Below, piece by piece: positions 52,501-61,094 of a stretch of DNA of 64,000 bases. The notes under the pieces are model-generated. The model was given only the letters and a program-made list of their open reading frames with translations. It was not told where the DNA came from and made no database searches. Each line of letters begins with the position of its first letter. Positions within the stretch are counted from its first letter, which is position 1. A program made the position numbers and the translations under genes. Source of the DNA: CAYLLT01 sp964384465 (GTDB lineage Bacteria; Planctomycetota; Phycisphaerae; UBA1845; PWPN01); assembly GCA_964384465.1 (NCBI GenBank), contig CAYLLT010000006.1, positions 32,432 to 96,431 of the forward strand, written 5' to 3'.

Positions 52501-53829
52501 CTCTCGGAGAAGCCGGGTGACGAGTCGCTGCTCATGCTTCGGGCTGATACGATCGCACGGACGAATCCCGCTGAGGCAGCGAGGTTGTACGAACAGGTGA
52601 TTCAGCGCAATCCTGCGGCCGCAACGGCCTACTGGCGGCTGAGCCAGATCGCCCTTGACCGCGGGCAAAGAGACAAGGCGCTTGAGTTCCTTGAACAGGG
52701 TTTGGCCAAAACACCTGCAGATCTGGAACTCCTGCTGATGAAGTCCCAGCTCCTGCACCTCCATAATGCCGACCGTGCGATTGCTACAGCAAGTCAGGCT
52801 GCCGGCATCGCACGGTCGATGCTGAATGCCAAGCCCAACAATCAATCGCTCGCGCTCGCACTCGCACGGGCTGAGGCGTTATCGGGTAATCGCCAGAACG
52901 CTATTGCCGCTCTGAACAATTCTCTCGCCAGACCTGATCCCGCACAAGGAGTCGAACTGCGCCTGGCATTGGCAAACCTTCGCCTCCAAGCGAAGGAATA
53001 TCAGCAGGCGGATGAGCTGATCGAGCAGGCGGCGCGAGTCGCGCCGGGCGACCCGCGGCCTGTGGAACTTCGGATCCTTTCCCTGGGCTCGCAGGGCAAG
53101 TGGATAGAAATTGACAGGATAGTGAATGACTATTTGAAAGATCACGCTGACGATTATGGCGTCCCCTTCGCCGCGGTGTTGCAACTACTGAGTTGCCCAG
53201 AAGCCCAGCATCGTCAGAACGTTATCCCTCTGTGCGAACGCATCCTGAAACGCCTCCCGGACGACGCGGACGCACTCAAGGCACTCGGGCTGGCGTACTA
53301 CAACCTGGGTCGCATTCCGGAAGCAAAAGCTGCATTCGAGCGTGGAGTGCGGAGCCACCCTACCAACGCCAGCCTCGTCAATAATCTGTGCTGGCTCTTG
53401 TGCGAGCACGACCAGAATCCAGAGGAGGCCGAACGGCTCGCCGCGACAGTCCTCACAAGTGGCAGTGCAAAATCAGATTACTACACACAGCTCGATACCT
53501 GGGGCGTCATCCAGTATCGCCTGGGTGTAAAAGCGAAGCAGGCGGGGCATGGCGAGGACGCACGGCATCGTTTCACCGAGTCGCGGTCGCGGCTGGAGGA
53601 ATGCCTTCGCCATCCTGACGCCGACGCCGGCACGAAGGCACAAGCAACCTTGCATTTGGCCCGCTCCTTCTCGGAATTGGATAGCTTGAAGGGGTATGAG
53701 CTTCTGAAGGAGCTTCTAGCGACAGAAGAGCGCGCGAAACTTCTCTCGCCCGAGGAACGGAAGGAATCAGAAGTCCTTCTTCAGCGGCTTACCCCTCAAG
53801 TGCCCGCAAAGCAACATGCGGGGCTGTGA
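49546..53829 (+). CDS. Large membrane-anchored TPR protein (PrsT-like, EPS/PEP-CTERM system)
   Basis: The start is uncertain: ATG codons at 49546, 49564 and 49597 lie in frame, and the last has GGAG five bases upstream. The product of 1410-1427 residues has one N-terminal membrane anchor (KLVALTVVLGLLSLGLFLGHKY) and then TPR-like helices to the end. Repeats are recognisable as A..LAQVYLSVDDPDNAERV, ARARFKLATGQYKPAREDVEAAEKLNPS and LGLAYYNLGRIPEAKAAFERGVRSHPT. PrsT proteins of about 900-1000 residues belong to the XrtA (EpsH) exosortase/EPS gene set; this one is longer. It probably sits in the periplasm and organises assembly or export proteins. The Wzc-like gene follows after 111 bases. Confidence 0.83.
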   Translation: MKRDSIMANNVRRGGAVMKLVALTVVLGLLSLGLFLGHKYRKQASTRKALEAGLATYNARQYTAAAANLGKYLTVNRQNVDVLYKYAESQLYQRPQAKGSLKQAASALEAVCRIETNNAKASELLAQVYLSVDDPDNAERVARAWQQASPDDARAGQTLATALITRGKVDEAKTVLQALLKKHPQQVQAAISLAVVLLQQKQNAFDEANKIVDAAVAADPQSPAALLARARFKLATGQYKPAREDVEAAEKLNPSDVKSCLDLGILLTETGLSQRATTVFDRAEKMAPADPQVYLTRGQVAIDSGDASAGAALVDRLLAAPLGERRFDLLPMACELYIAAHRTSDARKLLQQLRQDEASSEVVACNEAAITMAEGQTYQAIQQLEQVVRRAPKYARAYLFLSRAQARAQDLGRAADCCRKYLELVGTSPASLNEQLELTNLYARLGRWADAARVAVDAERVGPYKPRAVLVSIETQGYAARPKGVKPDPAMIQRLHERVKQLVAAIPDNPGLQILFGRFTAWAGRQQEAEQLLESIAQKPASRVSALLALVEIEEEAGLFDQAITHCKSAIESSNKDQVAEVKVRLIELHLAKGDAATSEKLAEELVSADMGQAGSQNRIRVAQMFLRKNQRDKARAILVRAIQEDLKDVPARLLLLHLQSAADQNPSRQDIVDQLRQIQGDGTERLHVWQAQIWLDREDWQKNRPQIESLLKQVLETNPVSQDAAFGMGLLYEKAEETDQALAMFGRAFDANTSDLAVATHYLAAASRAQHWAAVDHVLDVLPADDAMLQEYRIARAFRRGDTQQAEQMLRAKAEADPGDSSSRLQLAHIRLLRNETTEAMKLLEDAARIAPDSPEVLTARVQLHLGRSEWDQAIALCNQALAKGAVPQALALRASANADSGHFAEAEADLRRITEIKGWEERGLVAIGQLYACHGETEKAIEKWRAALLILPKSISIRREVATALLAGNHQQQEEALKLLSDLLSEKPGDESLLMLRADTIARTNPAEAARLYEQVIQRNPAAATAYWRLSQIALDRGQRDKALEFLEQGLAKTPADLELLLMKSQLLHLHNADRAIATASQAAGIARSMLNAKPNNQSLALALARAEALSGNRQNAIAALNNSLARPDPAQGVELRLALANLRLQAKEYQQADELIEQAARVAPGDPRPVELRILSLGSQGKWIEIDRIVNDYLKDHADDYGVPFAAVLQLLSCPEAQHRQNVIPLCERILKRLPDDADALKALGLAYYNLGRIPEAKAAFERGVRSHPTNASLVNNLCWLLCEHDQNPEEAERLAATVLTSGSAKSDYYTQLDTWGVIQYRLGVKAKQAGHGEDARHRFTESRSRLEECLRHPDADAGTKAQATLHLARSFSELDSLKGYELLKELLATEERAKLLSPEERKESEVLLQRLTPQVPAKQHAGL

Positions 53830-53940
53830 CTGGACATATCTCGCGGGTATCGAGCCATCCACATATGTCACAGAGCTGCTCTGCATTGTAGCGACAGCAA
53901 CCCACAAACGACTGCAAGACCCACAGGAAGGAAAAGAGAC

Positions 53941-56256
53941 ATGAGATCTTTGCCGCCGGGTGAACAGTCCGAAGAAGCGAGGACGATCATGACAGATGAC
54001 AACATGCAGCAGACCCAACTGATATCCTCCGCCAGTCAGATACCGGAGCCACCTTCTGAAGTGTCGGCTTCCCACGGTCCTGGCTCAATCGTGAATGTAC
54101 TGCTTCGCCGATGGAAGTTGTTTTTGGGGGTGTGGCTGCTGCTTGCCGCTCCGAGTGTGCCGGTCATTACCCTGCTGCTCAAACCGATGTACACCGCGGT
54201 TGCCCAGATCGAGGTCGCGCCGAGTGTACCCGCCATTCTCTACAGCGACGAGGAAAAGCCGATCCCATTATTCGATCAGTACCTGAACACCCAGGCGAGC
54301 ATCGCTACGAGCCAGAGTGTCCTCACCGCGGCGCTTGCCAGCCCCATCCTCCAGGATCTGCCCTGGGTCAAGCAGCAGGATGCGATCGCTTGGCTGCGCG
54401 GAAAGGTGAATTCGAGCACGATTCCTAAGACACAGATTGTGCAGATCGAGGTGAGGGATACGAATCCTGATACCGCTACCCGCATCGCGAAGGCTATCCT
54501 CGACTCCTATATGGCACGCGCCGTGGGGATTGACGCCGAAAATGAGCGAAAGCGGCGCGAGATCCTGGACAAAAAACGCGAAGAGCTGCGAGGCAGGCTC
54601 GATCAGATCGCCAGCGAAATTCGCAGTTTGGCGGAGCCGTTTGGCACGGCCAGCGATACCATGTTCGAGTCAATGCGTCAGCTCGTTGAAACATCGAATG
54701 TTCAGAATAAACAGGAACTGGAACATGCGGAACTCCGCGTCTTTGAACTGGAGCATCAGTTCAAGCAGTTGGACGAGGAGAACGCCGGTAAGATCATCTC
54801 CGAGGATCTGATCGTCTGGCGCGAGCAGATGGTCAACAACGAGGCTGGCGTCCGATACCTGCAGGGAGAATTAGATAAGGCGATCGCGAAACTGGCGCGT
54901 TGGCAAGGTATCTATCCGGCCGAAGATCGGTTGTTTCTCGAAGCGAAGAAGGACGTCGACACTCTTCGCGAGCGGCTCGACCGACAGCGAGAACATGCTT
55001 TCGCAGATGCGGACCGGGAGATGCAGCAGAAGCTCAAGGAGCGCGCACGCGATCGTCGAACTCGCATCGAGGGGGAACTCACGCTGGCAAAACAGAACCA
55101 TGACATATTGAAAAAGAGGGTCGAGGAAAGCGGCTCGCGCAGCATGAACATTGGTCGACAGGACCTAGCCATCAAGAATCTGCGAGAACAGAAGGAGAGC
55201 GTGAAACAGGAATACGATCGTATCCGCGAGGCCCTGCGACAGCTTGATCTCGAGAGTCGTCGGCCCGGTCGCATCAGTGTCGCCTCGGCCCCCGAAGTGA
55301 AGCCTGACGGGATCGAGGACAAGCGAGGCAAGGCCATCCCCGGAGCAATTGCGGGAGCCCTGATATTGGCGATGGGCCTCGCCATGCTACGGGATCGGCT
55401 GGATACGCAGCTCCGTAACACGCAGCAGATGGAGCTGTCGATGGGCCTCCGCCTGCTGGGTGCCATACCTTCCATGAAGGATCTCAAGTCCGGCCGCATT
55501 ACGAGGGAAGATCTACTCGAAAGCTACCGGCTGATCCGCGCGACGTTGGCGGGCCTGGCCAGCGGCGGTCGGCCACCCAAGTCAATCCTGATCACCAGTG
55601 CCAATGCTGCCGAAGGAAAGACCAGCCTCGCGGTTAGCCTCGCCCTCACACTCGCTGAAGCGGGTGGTCGTGTGCTCTTGGTCGATGGCGATATCCAGGG
55701 GCCCCGGATCGGACGTTTACTCAAGCTCAACCCACCCTATTCGCTGCGAGACGTTCTGCTCAATCACCGAGCGCTGGGGGAGTGCGTTGGGCGGTCCGTC
55801 CGCGGCCGGTTCGATGTGCTTGTCGAGCGCACGAACGGCCACTCCGCCCGCGGGGCGTTGAGCACGCAGTCCGCCATCCAGTTGATCCGCTCGGCCGCCG
55901 ATGCGTATGACCATATCGTGATCGACTCGCCACCCTCGCTCGGGGCGGCGGATGCCTTGGTCTGGGCGCAGGCGGCAGACGCCGTCATCGTCTCTCTGCT
56001 CGTAGGTCACTCGAACACCCAGGCCGTGCGCCTCGCCTGCCAGCGCCTGGCTGCGGTGGGGGCCAGGGTGGTCGGCTCGGTCATCGCCAATGTCTCGGCC
56101 ACGGAAGGGTTCTATTCCTATACCTCGACCAGCAAATCGGATAACGGGCGCCGCCGCTCCCCGCGTGAGCCGCTCGTGCAACTGGGCATTGGCATTGAGG
56201 ATCTCTCCTCGAGTGCTCCTGCCTCGGCCGCCCCGGATGATGCCCGCTCAGCGTGA
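53941..56256 (+). CDS. Wzc-like polysaccharide co-polymerase with BY-kinase domain
   Basis: A strong AGGAAGGAAAAGAG site precedes ATG 53941. The 771-residue protein has a Wzz-type first helix (LFLGVWLLLAAPSVPVITLLL, about 60-80), a periplasmic coiled-coil region (180-440, rich in Glu, Lys and Arg), a second helix (GAIAGALILAMGLAML) and a C-terminal BY-kinase: Walker A in SANAAEGKTSLAVSLA (Lys560), Walker A' in VLLVDGDIQGPR (Asp582-Asp584 region) and Walker B in HIVIDSPPS (Asp662). The tail has only two nearby Tyr (GFYSYTS), so the usual Tyr cluster is absent. It should control chain length and export of the EPS. Confidence 0.9.
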   Translation: MRSLPPGEQSEEARTIMTDDNMQQTQLISSASQIPEPPSEVSASHGPGSIVNVLLRRWKLFLGVWLLLAAPSVPVITLLLKPMYTAVAQIEVAPSVPAILYSDEEKPIPLFDQYLNTQASIATSQSVLTAALASPILQDLPWVKQQDAIAWLRGKVNSSTIPKTQIVQIEVRDTNPDTATRIAKAILDSYMARAVGIDAENERKRREILDKKREELRGRLDQIASEIRSLAEPFGTASDTMFESMRQLVETSNVQNKQELEHAELRVFELEHQFKQLDEENAGKIISEDLIVWREQMVNNEAGVRYLQGELDKAIAKLARWQGIYPAEDRLFLEAKKDVDTLRERLDRQREHAFADADREMQQKLKERARDRRTRIEGELTLAKQNHDILKKRVEESGSRSMNIGRQDLAIKNLREQKESVKQEYDRIREALRQLDLESRRPGRISVASAPEVKPDGIEDKRGKAIPGAIAGALILAMGLAMLRDRLDTQLRNTQQMELSMGLRLLGAIPSMKDLKSGRITREDLLESYRLIRATLAGLASGGRPPKSILITSANAAEGKTSLAVSLALTLAEAGGRVLLVDGDIQGPRIGRLLKLNPPYSLRDVLLNHRALGECVGRSVRGRFDVLVERTNGHSARGALSTQSAIQLIRSAADAYDHIVIDSPPSLGAADALVWAQAADAVIVSLLVGHSNTQAVRLACQRLAAVGARVVGSVIANVSATEGFYSYTSTSKSDNGRRRSPREPLVQLGIGIEDLSSSAPASAAPDDARSA

Positions 56257-56573
56257 GAGGACGGAGATTATTTGGCGACTTCGATTCAACATCGGCAACG
56301 CGCTCATAACTGTTTCAGGCGACAAGAATTACCAGATGATGAATTGTGGTTTTGTCGATTAACAAAATAGAATCGTTCCCCACCGGCCACGAGCATCGTA
56401 GGGTACATCACCACAACACGGTTACACGCTTGGTCCAGCAGCGCTGCTCAAAAGAATCTGGCGGTCTTAATTAAAAAAGATTGTATTTCTGGCAGTTTTA
56501 CCATTGACAGCAGACGTAAGAGAAGATAACCTCCTCAGTTGCCAGTTGCTATGAAGACGTAGGAATCTGCGCG
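56257..56573. other. Intergenic region with possible promoter
   Basis: It contains no gene. It is AT-rich in its second half (56460-56530) and is the likely site of a promoter for the exported-protein genes downstream. No terminator with a T-run was found behind the Wzc-like gene. Confidence 0.35.
56504..56532 (+). promoter_or_regulatory. Possible promoter upstream of the exported-protein genes
   Basis: TTGACA (56504-56509) is a perfect -35 box. TAACCT (56527-56532), 17 bases on, is a poor -10 box. It lies 42 bases before the start of the 56574 gene. Confidence 0.35.
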
Positions 56574-57263
56574 GTGACCCCAATGCGTTGCTGGTATCAT
56601 AATATTCAACATCGCAGAACTCAGTGGATTGCGTGCGCGTCCGTTGCTCTGCTGGCTGGCTTTGGTTCTATCGCCAACGCCGGAGTCAGTGGGATTGCGA
56701 CCGCCCCACCGGAAACGCGTGGCTTGCTCGCCCCCGAATCGATCCCTGCGGCTCTGGCCGTTGTTCCCGACGTCCACAGGGTGACCAGTGCCCGCGATTG
56801 CTCGAGTCCTGCGTTTGGTTCGCTGAGCACCCGTCTGGCGGGCGGTGCACTGACGGGCACTAATCCCTTTCTGCCCCCCCAAGATCAGCCTCTATCGAGA
56901 GGCGAATCCCGCGCTGTGCGCGAGCTGCCGCCCGCGCCCGGAGGCGCTACTGTCGTACTCTCTGGGCTACTCACGCTCATTGGCGTCGGCGCGGCGCGAT
57001 CTGTGCGGCACATGCATCTGGCCGCACTCCCCGCCTGGTATCACACCGGCGCGCCCGATCAGATCGGCCACGCCGTCCCCTACGACCTGGGCCAGGTCGT
57101 GCTCGTCTGCTGGTACGACTGCTCGCTCTTGAGCGTCGTTCCGCAGCCTGTATTCCGCGGCCATCCCCGCGAGTTCGACACTCGCTCTCCATCCCAGTCC
57201 TTCCTCACTCTTGTTGCTCCCCGGGGCCCGCCGTCTGCGCACTCCGACATATCATGTGTTTGA
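56574..57263 (+). CDS. Exported protein of unknown function, possible exosortase-associated
   Basis: The 229-residue protein has a signal peptide-like start (WIACASVALLAGFGSIANAG, about 18-37). Around residue 120 it has PPAPGGATVVLSGLLTLIGVGAARSV, a Pro-rich motif followed by a hydrophobic helix and Arg. This resembles a PEP-CTERM tail but is placed inside the protein. A conserved-looking part HLAALPAWYHTGAPDQIGHAVPYDLGQ then follows. I do not recognise a named family. The position between the Wzc-like gene and a PEP-CTERM-like gene suggests a role with the EPS or the exosortase. Confidence 0.5.
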   Translation: MTPMRCWYHNIQHRRTQWIACASVALLAGFGSIANAGVSGIATAPPETRGLLAPESIPAALAVVPDVHRVTSARDCSSPAFGSLSTRLAGGALTGTNPFLPPQDQPLSRGESRAVRELPPAPGGATVVLSGLLTLIGVGAARSVRHMHLAALPAWYHTGAPDQIGHAVPYDLGQVVLVCWYDCSLLSVVPQPVFRGHPREFDTRSPSQSFLTLVAPRGPPSAHSDISCV

Positions 57264-57349
57264 TTGTTTGAGTGTCGTATTTTGGCGCAAACAACCCAGG
57301 ATCAGGCCTAAGAATTGCCTGAACTCCGGGAAAACTCAGGAGACAATTC

Positions 57350-58078
57350 ATGAGAAGGTTGAAACTCATACCCGTTTTTGCGCTGGTGTTCGCCACCGGC
57401 GCCTACGCAAATCTCCCGCAGACATTCACAGCCACTAACGGTTCTAACCTGTCCGCAAGCGCGACGTTCGAGATAATCGCTGGCGGCGATCTGCAGATTA
57501 CCCTTACGAATACTGGGTATGCGGCCCAGGCACCAGGGGACGTCCTGACGGCGATTTTCTTCAATATTGACCCGAACATGCTCGACGTGGGCGGGTCCGC
57601 CAAGACCGGCAGCCTCAGCAGTGTGGTGCAAAACGGCTCTACAATTCATGGCGCGAACTTCGATGTCTCCGGTGAATACGCGTTCAGGGACGATCTCACG
57701 GGCCTGGTGCCGAATGATGCCAACGCTGCTCTGGGCACCAGTTCCGCGGGCTTCGGCCTTTTCGGCGCGGCTGATAGGTTGGGCACGACCGACCTCTCCC
57801 CTCCTGCTGCTCCTAACGGAATCAACTACGGGCTTGTCAACACGGTCGCAGGAAACGCGAACAATGCCGTTAAAACCAACCCCTTGATCACGAATTCGGT
57901 CGTCATCACGCTGTACGGCTCGTACGCGGATAACATGGATTACGTGACAAACGTCTTTTTCCAGTACGGAACGGTTCTGTCTGAAGGGGGTATCACCCCG
58001 GTTCCGGTTCCTGCCGCGGCCGGGCTGTGCGCGATCGGCTTGGGCTTAATAGGCTGGGCCAAGCGGCGCCTCGCATGA
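57350..58078 (+). CDS. Exported protein with PEP-CTERM-like sorting tail
   Basis: CAGGAGACAATTC precedes the ATG. The 242-residue product has a signal peptide (MRRLKLIPVFALVFATGAYA), a beta-rich middle (FTATNGSNLSASATFEIIAGG ... DVLTAIFFNI) and the tail TPVPVPAAAGLCAIGLGLIGW followed by AKRRLA. The order Pro-rich motif, hydrophobic helix, Arg cluster is that of PEP-CTERM proteins; the motif here is VPVP where VPEP is usual. It should be exported and then processed by the exosortase encoded at 12287. The function of the mature protein is unknown. Confidence 0.75.
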   Translation: MRRLKLIPVFALVFATGAYANLPQTFTATNGSNLSASATFEIIAGGDLQITLTNTGYAAQAPGDVLTAIFFNIDPNMLDVGGSAKTGSLSSVVQNGSTIHGANFDVSGEYAFRDDLTGLVPNDANAALGTSSAGFGLFGAADRLGTTDLSPPAAPNGINYGLVNTVAGNANNAVKTNPLITNSVVITLYGSYADNMDYVTNVFFQYGTVLSEGGITPVPVPAAAGLCAIGLGLIGWAKRRLA

Positions 58079-58599
58079 TGCTGAGTTGAGAGCATTTCGC
58101 GTCCGCCGGCGATGAACGTCGGGGGGCGATTGGGTGGATATGGATCGACTCCGGCGGGTCCTGACCGGGCCTGCCGGGGCGATCCCTTCCTGAGAGCGGA
58201 ATCTCCTGACGCGGCGCTCACGGCGTCGTGCCAGCGGCAGAGCGATTCATCAGGCCTTGGCAGAGCGGGGCTCTGTGCAAGGCTTTTCGCGCAGCGGGCG
58301 GCGATCAGCGCAAAGGACGCCGCTTGCGGTGTTGTCGCGCCGCGGGCATATCCGATTCCCAGCCTGCTTCACGGATCACACGCGCGATCTACGCGTCGAC
58401 TGGGAGTTGCGGGCTGCACGACTCCCCACGTATCGCAGGAACGATGACTCAAATGACGCTTCGCCTTCGCGACGGTTGCGGTACGGATCCATCTCGACTG
58501 CGGAAACCATCTCTACCCTCAGCAGATTTAAACGCGATGACCATGTTTCATGACGCACGAGCGTTTCGCCCCTCAATCTGCACCGATCACGGGGCGGCC
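58079..58599. other. Intergenic region, no gene recognised
   Basis: The frame of the subtilase-like gene is open upstream to 58228, but this part has no signal peptide or family likeness, and the signal peptide at 58600 marks the true start. Nothing else (promoter boxes, terminator, repeat) stood out. Confidence 0.35.
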
Positions 58600-60174
58600 A
58601 TGCGAAGGTGTCTGTTCCGTGTCTCAACTGCACTCGCCGCCGCAGCGATCGTCGGTTCGGTTCAGGCCGCTGACTGGAAGACCGACATCGGCTTCACCTC
58701 GCTGCAGGCGCGCCTGGGCTCGGCCACGCCGACGGGGGCGGGCATCGCGGTGACGCAGGTCGAGGTCAAGGACAGCACCACCCAGGGCTACTTTCCGAAC
58801 ACCAGCAATTCGGATTTCCTCGGAAAAACGATCATCCGTGCGAGCTTCGGCACCGGCATCTCCGGTCACGCGACTGGCGTCGGGCTCTATTACTACGGGC
58901 TCTCCGGCAGCATCGCGCCGGCCATCAACACGGTGGACGTGTATGAGGTCATCGATTGGCTGACCGGCGGCTTCCTCAACTGGACCGAGTTCGACGAGCC
59001 TTACGAGGAAATCCGGCGCGTCGAGAACGACAGTTGGATCGGCAGCTTAAACCTGGACAGCGACGACATCGCGGTCCTTCGGCGGATCGATCGTGTGGTG
59101 GAGCGGGATGGCGTCGTCGTGGCGGTGGGTGTCGACAACGGATCGCAGAAGCCCATCCCCAAGCTCCTGGCCTCGGCGTATAACGTGCTGGCCGTCGGGC
59201 GGACCAGCGGAGACTCGAGCCACGGCCCGACGCTGATTGACGTGCCGGGGAGGGCGAAACCGGACATCGTCGTGCCAATCGACGCGACCAGCTTCGCCAC
59301 GCCCATCGTCGCCTCGGCGGCGGCGCTGCTGTTGCAGGAGGCGGATCGGCTGAGCGTACTGGCGACTCTGGATCCGGCGGAGCAGAAGGTGGCCAAAGCG
59401 CTGCTGGTCAAGGCTTTGCTCATGGGCGGCGCGACCAAGGCGGAGTTCGCCGACTGGCGCAAAGGATTCGCGACGCCGAGCACCGACGGGACCGTTCCGC
59501 TCGATTACCGTTACGGCGCTGGCGAACTGAACATCGACAACAGCGACCGGATCCTGACCGCCGGTCAGGCGACAGCAAACCCAACGACCGATGTGGCCAC
59601 GACCGGCTGGGATTATGGGGCCGCATCGCAGAGCAGTAGTCAGACTTATTTCTTCCAGGTCCCCGCGTTCCAGCATGCTGCGCAACTGTCTATCCTGGTG
59701 ACCTGGAACCGACACCTCGATTTCAACTTCGACGATGACCCGATTGTGATCACGCCGTCCCTGGCGAACATCGATCTGCGCCTCTATCGCGCGCCGGGGT
59801 CCCCTTCAGGGCAACTGATCGATCAGAGTGTCTCAGTCATGGACAACGTCGAGCACATCTTTCTGCGTGACCTGCCGGCCGGCCGTTGTGTGTTCGAGGT
59901 CACTTCCGATGTGTCCTGGAAGTACGCAGTCGCATGGGACGTGAGTCTCGCGCCCAACGTCGGCGTCGACTTCGACGGCGACGGCGCTGTCGATCAGGCT
60001 GACCTCGCGTACCTCGCGGGCTGTTCCAGCGGCCCGACCGTTCCCTTTGTCCGGCCGGATTGCATGAGCGCGGATCTGGATCACGACGGAGACGTGGACC
60101 AGGCCGATTTCGGGATGTTCCAACCTTGCTACACCGCTGCCGGAGACCAGCCCGATCCCGCGTGTGCGAACTAA
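58600..60174 (+). CDS. Exported subtilase-like protein with C-terminal EF-hand (dockerin-like) module
   Basis: I chose ATG 58600 because it gives a clean signal peptide (MRRCLFRVSTALAAAAIVGSVQA), 524 residues in all. The N-terminal half resembles S8 peptidases: GAGIAVTQVEV where the Asp should be (Glu55 instead), GHATGVG with His90, VVVAVGVDNGS (oxyanion Asn) and ATSFATPIVASAAALLL with Ser231. A beta-sandwich region and a double EF-hand module (VDFDGDGAVDQADL and ADLDHDGDVDQADFG) end the protein. With Glu in place of Asp the peptidase may be inactive or altered. The EF-hand module is closely related to the one in the 15526 lipoprotein. Confidence 0.75.
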   Translation: MRRCLFRVSTALAAAAIVGSVQAADWKTDIGFTSLQARLGSATPTGAGIAVTQVEVKDSTTQGYFPNTSNSDFLGKTIIRASFGTGISGHATGVGLYYYGLSGSIAPAINTVDVYEVIDWLTGGFLNWTEFDEPYEEIRRVENDSWIGSLNLDSDDIAVLRRIDRVVERDGVVVAVGVDNGSQKPIPKLLASAYNVLAVGRTSGDSSHGPTLIDVPGRAKPDIVVPIDATSFATPIVASAAALLLQEADRLSVLATLDPAEQKVAKALLVKALLMGGATKAEFADWRKGFATPSTDGTVPLDYRYGAGELNIDNSDRILTAGQATANPTTDVATTGWDYGAASQSSSQTYFFQVPAFQHAAQLSILVTWNRHLDFNFDDDPIVITPSLANIDLRLYRAPGSPSGQLIDQSVSVMDNVEHIFLRDLPAGRCVFEVTSDVSWKYAVAWDVSLAPNVGVDFDGDGAVDQADLAYLAGCSSGPTVPFVRPDCMSADLDHDGDVDQADFGMFQPCYTAAGDQPDPACAN

Positions 60175-61024
60175 CATCTTGAAGTGTGTCCTGACTAGGG
60201 CAGCTCGGGTGCCGGCTGCCAAACTCCCCAGCCGGTGCTTCGCAAAGGAGCTATCAAGCCCGATCCGACCGACGACGCCTCGCGTGCTGGACGACTTCTG
60301 CGTCTGCCGGGATGAGTGCCCGTCCGATCCTGACAAAACCAATCCGGGCATCTGCGGCTGTGGGGTGCCGGATACCGATACTGACCACGACGACACGCCT
60401 GACTGCAACGACCGGTGCCCGGACGATCCGTCCAAGTTAGATCCAGGCGCGTGCGGCTGCGGCAAAGTGGACACCGACTCCGACGGCGACGGCGCCGCGG
60501 ACTGCGTCGATGGGTGCCCAGACGATGTCACGAAGACTACTACAGGTGCTTGCGGGTGCGGCGTAGCGGATACCGATAGCGATGGTGACGGCACGGCCGA
60601 TTGCAAAGACGGCTGCCCGAGCGATCCGAAGAAGACTTCACCGGGCAAGTGCGGTTGCGGAAAGACTGATGGCAAGGGCGGTAACTGCAGCCCGTGTTGC
60701 AAGCCTCACTTCTGGAGCTGTCGTCCGACTCGTTGGTGCAGCCGATTCCGGCCGAGCCAAGATTTCGATGACGTGTTTGGCGTCAACTGCTTCAAACACA
60801 AGGTCACGCTCGGCGACGCCTGCAAGCGTGAAGGCGGCGGGCTCAATGCTCTGTGTCGTCATGCGGCGGCAGCGCTGCAGAACTGCAACGACCCGGACGT
60901 TGACTATCCGCTGACCGAGTCGCAGGTCATTTCGAAGGTCAAGTATGCCATTCAGAAGGGTGGCAGCGAGATCCAGAAGTGCGCGGACCTGCTGGAGGAC
61001 TACAACGAGCTCGACGACGATTAA
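60164..61024 (+). CDS. Cys-rich protein with thrombospondin type 3-like calcium-binding repeats
   Basis: The frame starts with GTG at 60164, inside the end of the preceding gene, and gives 286 residues without a signal peptide. Three to four repeats of the form CP.DP.K..PG.CGCG..DTD.D.D...DC.D are seen at about 50-165 (e.g. DTDSDGDGAADCVDGCPDD), then a Cys-rich part and an acidic tail (DLLEDYNELDDD). Repeats like this bind calcium in surface proteins. Since an exported protein is expected, the gene may have lost its N-terminus or may have been joined to the 58600 gene before a frameshift near 60170. Confidence 0.6.
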   Translation: MRTNILKCVLTRAARVPAAKLPSRCFAKELSSPIRPTTPRVLDDFCVCRDECPSDPDKTNPGICGCGVPDTDTDHDDTPDCNDRCPDDPSKLDPGACGCGKVDTDSDGDGAADCVDGCPDDVTKTTTGACGCGVADTDSDGDGTADCKDGCPSDPKKTSPGKCGCGKTDGKGGNCSPCCKPHFWSCRPTRWCSRFRPSQDFDDVFGVNCFKHKVTLGDACKREGGGLNALCRHAAAALQNCNDPDVDYPLTESQVISKVKYAIQKGGSEIQKCADLLEDYNELDDD

Positions 61025-61053
61025 GCGTCGTCGGAAAGTGAGTTGAAATCACG

Positions 61054-61094
61054 GGTGGCGTGGATCGACAAGGGTCCACGCCACCTTCTTTTTT
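61054..61094 (+). terminator. Strong intrinsic terminator closing the exported-protein genes
   Basis: GGTGGCGTGGA (61054-61064) and TCCACGCCACC (61075-61085) form a perfect 11-bp stem with a 10-base loop, followed by TTCTTTTTT. It lies 30 bases after the stop of the Cys-rich protein gene. Confidence 0.88.

Noticed and set aside
56488..56512. Sigma54-type promoter (TGGCAGTTTTACCATTG)
   Set aside because: The GC of the -12 element is missing at the required distance from GG.
59833..60702. 289-codon minus-strand frame with Pro/Ser-rich repeats
   Set aside because: The repeats are the complement of the EF-hand and calcium repeats on the + strand.
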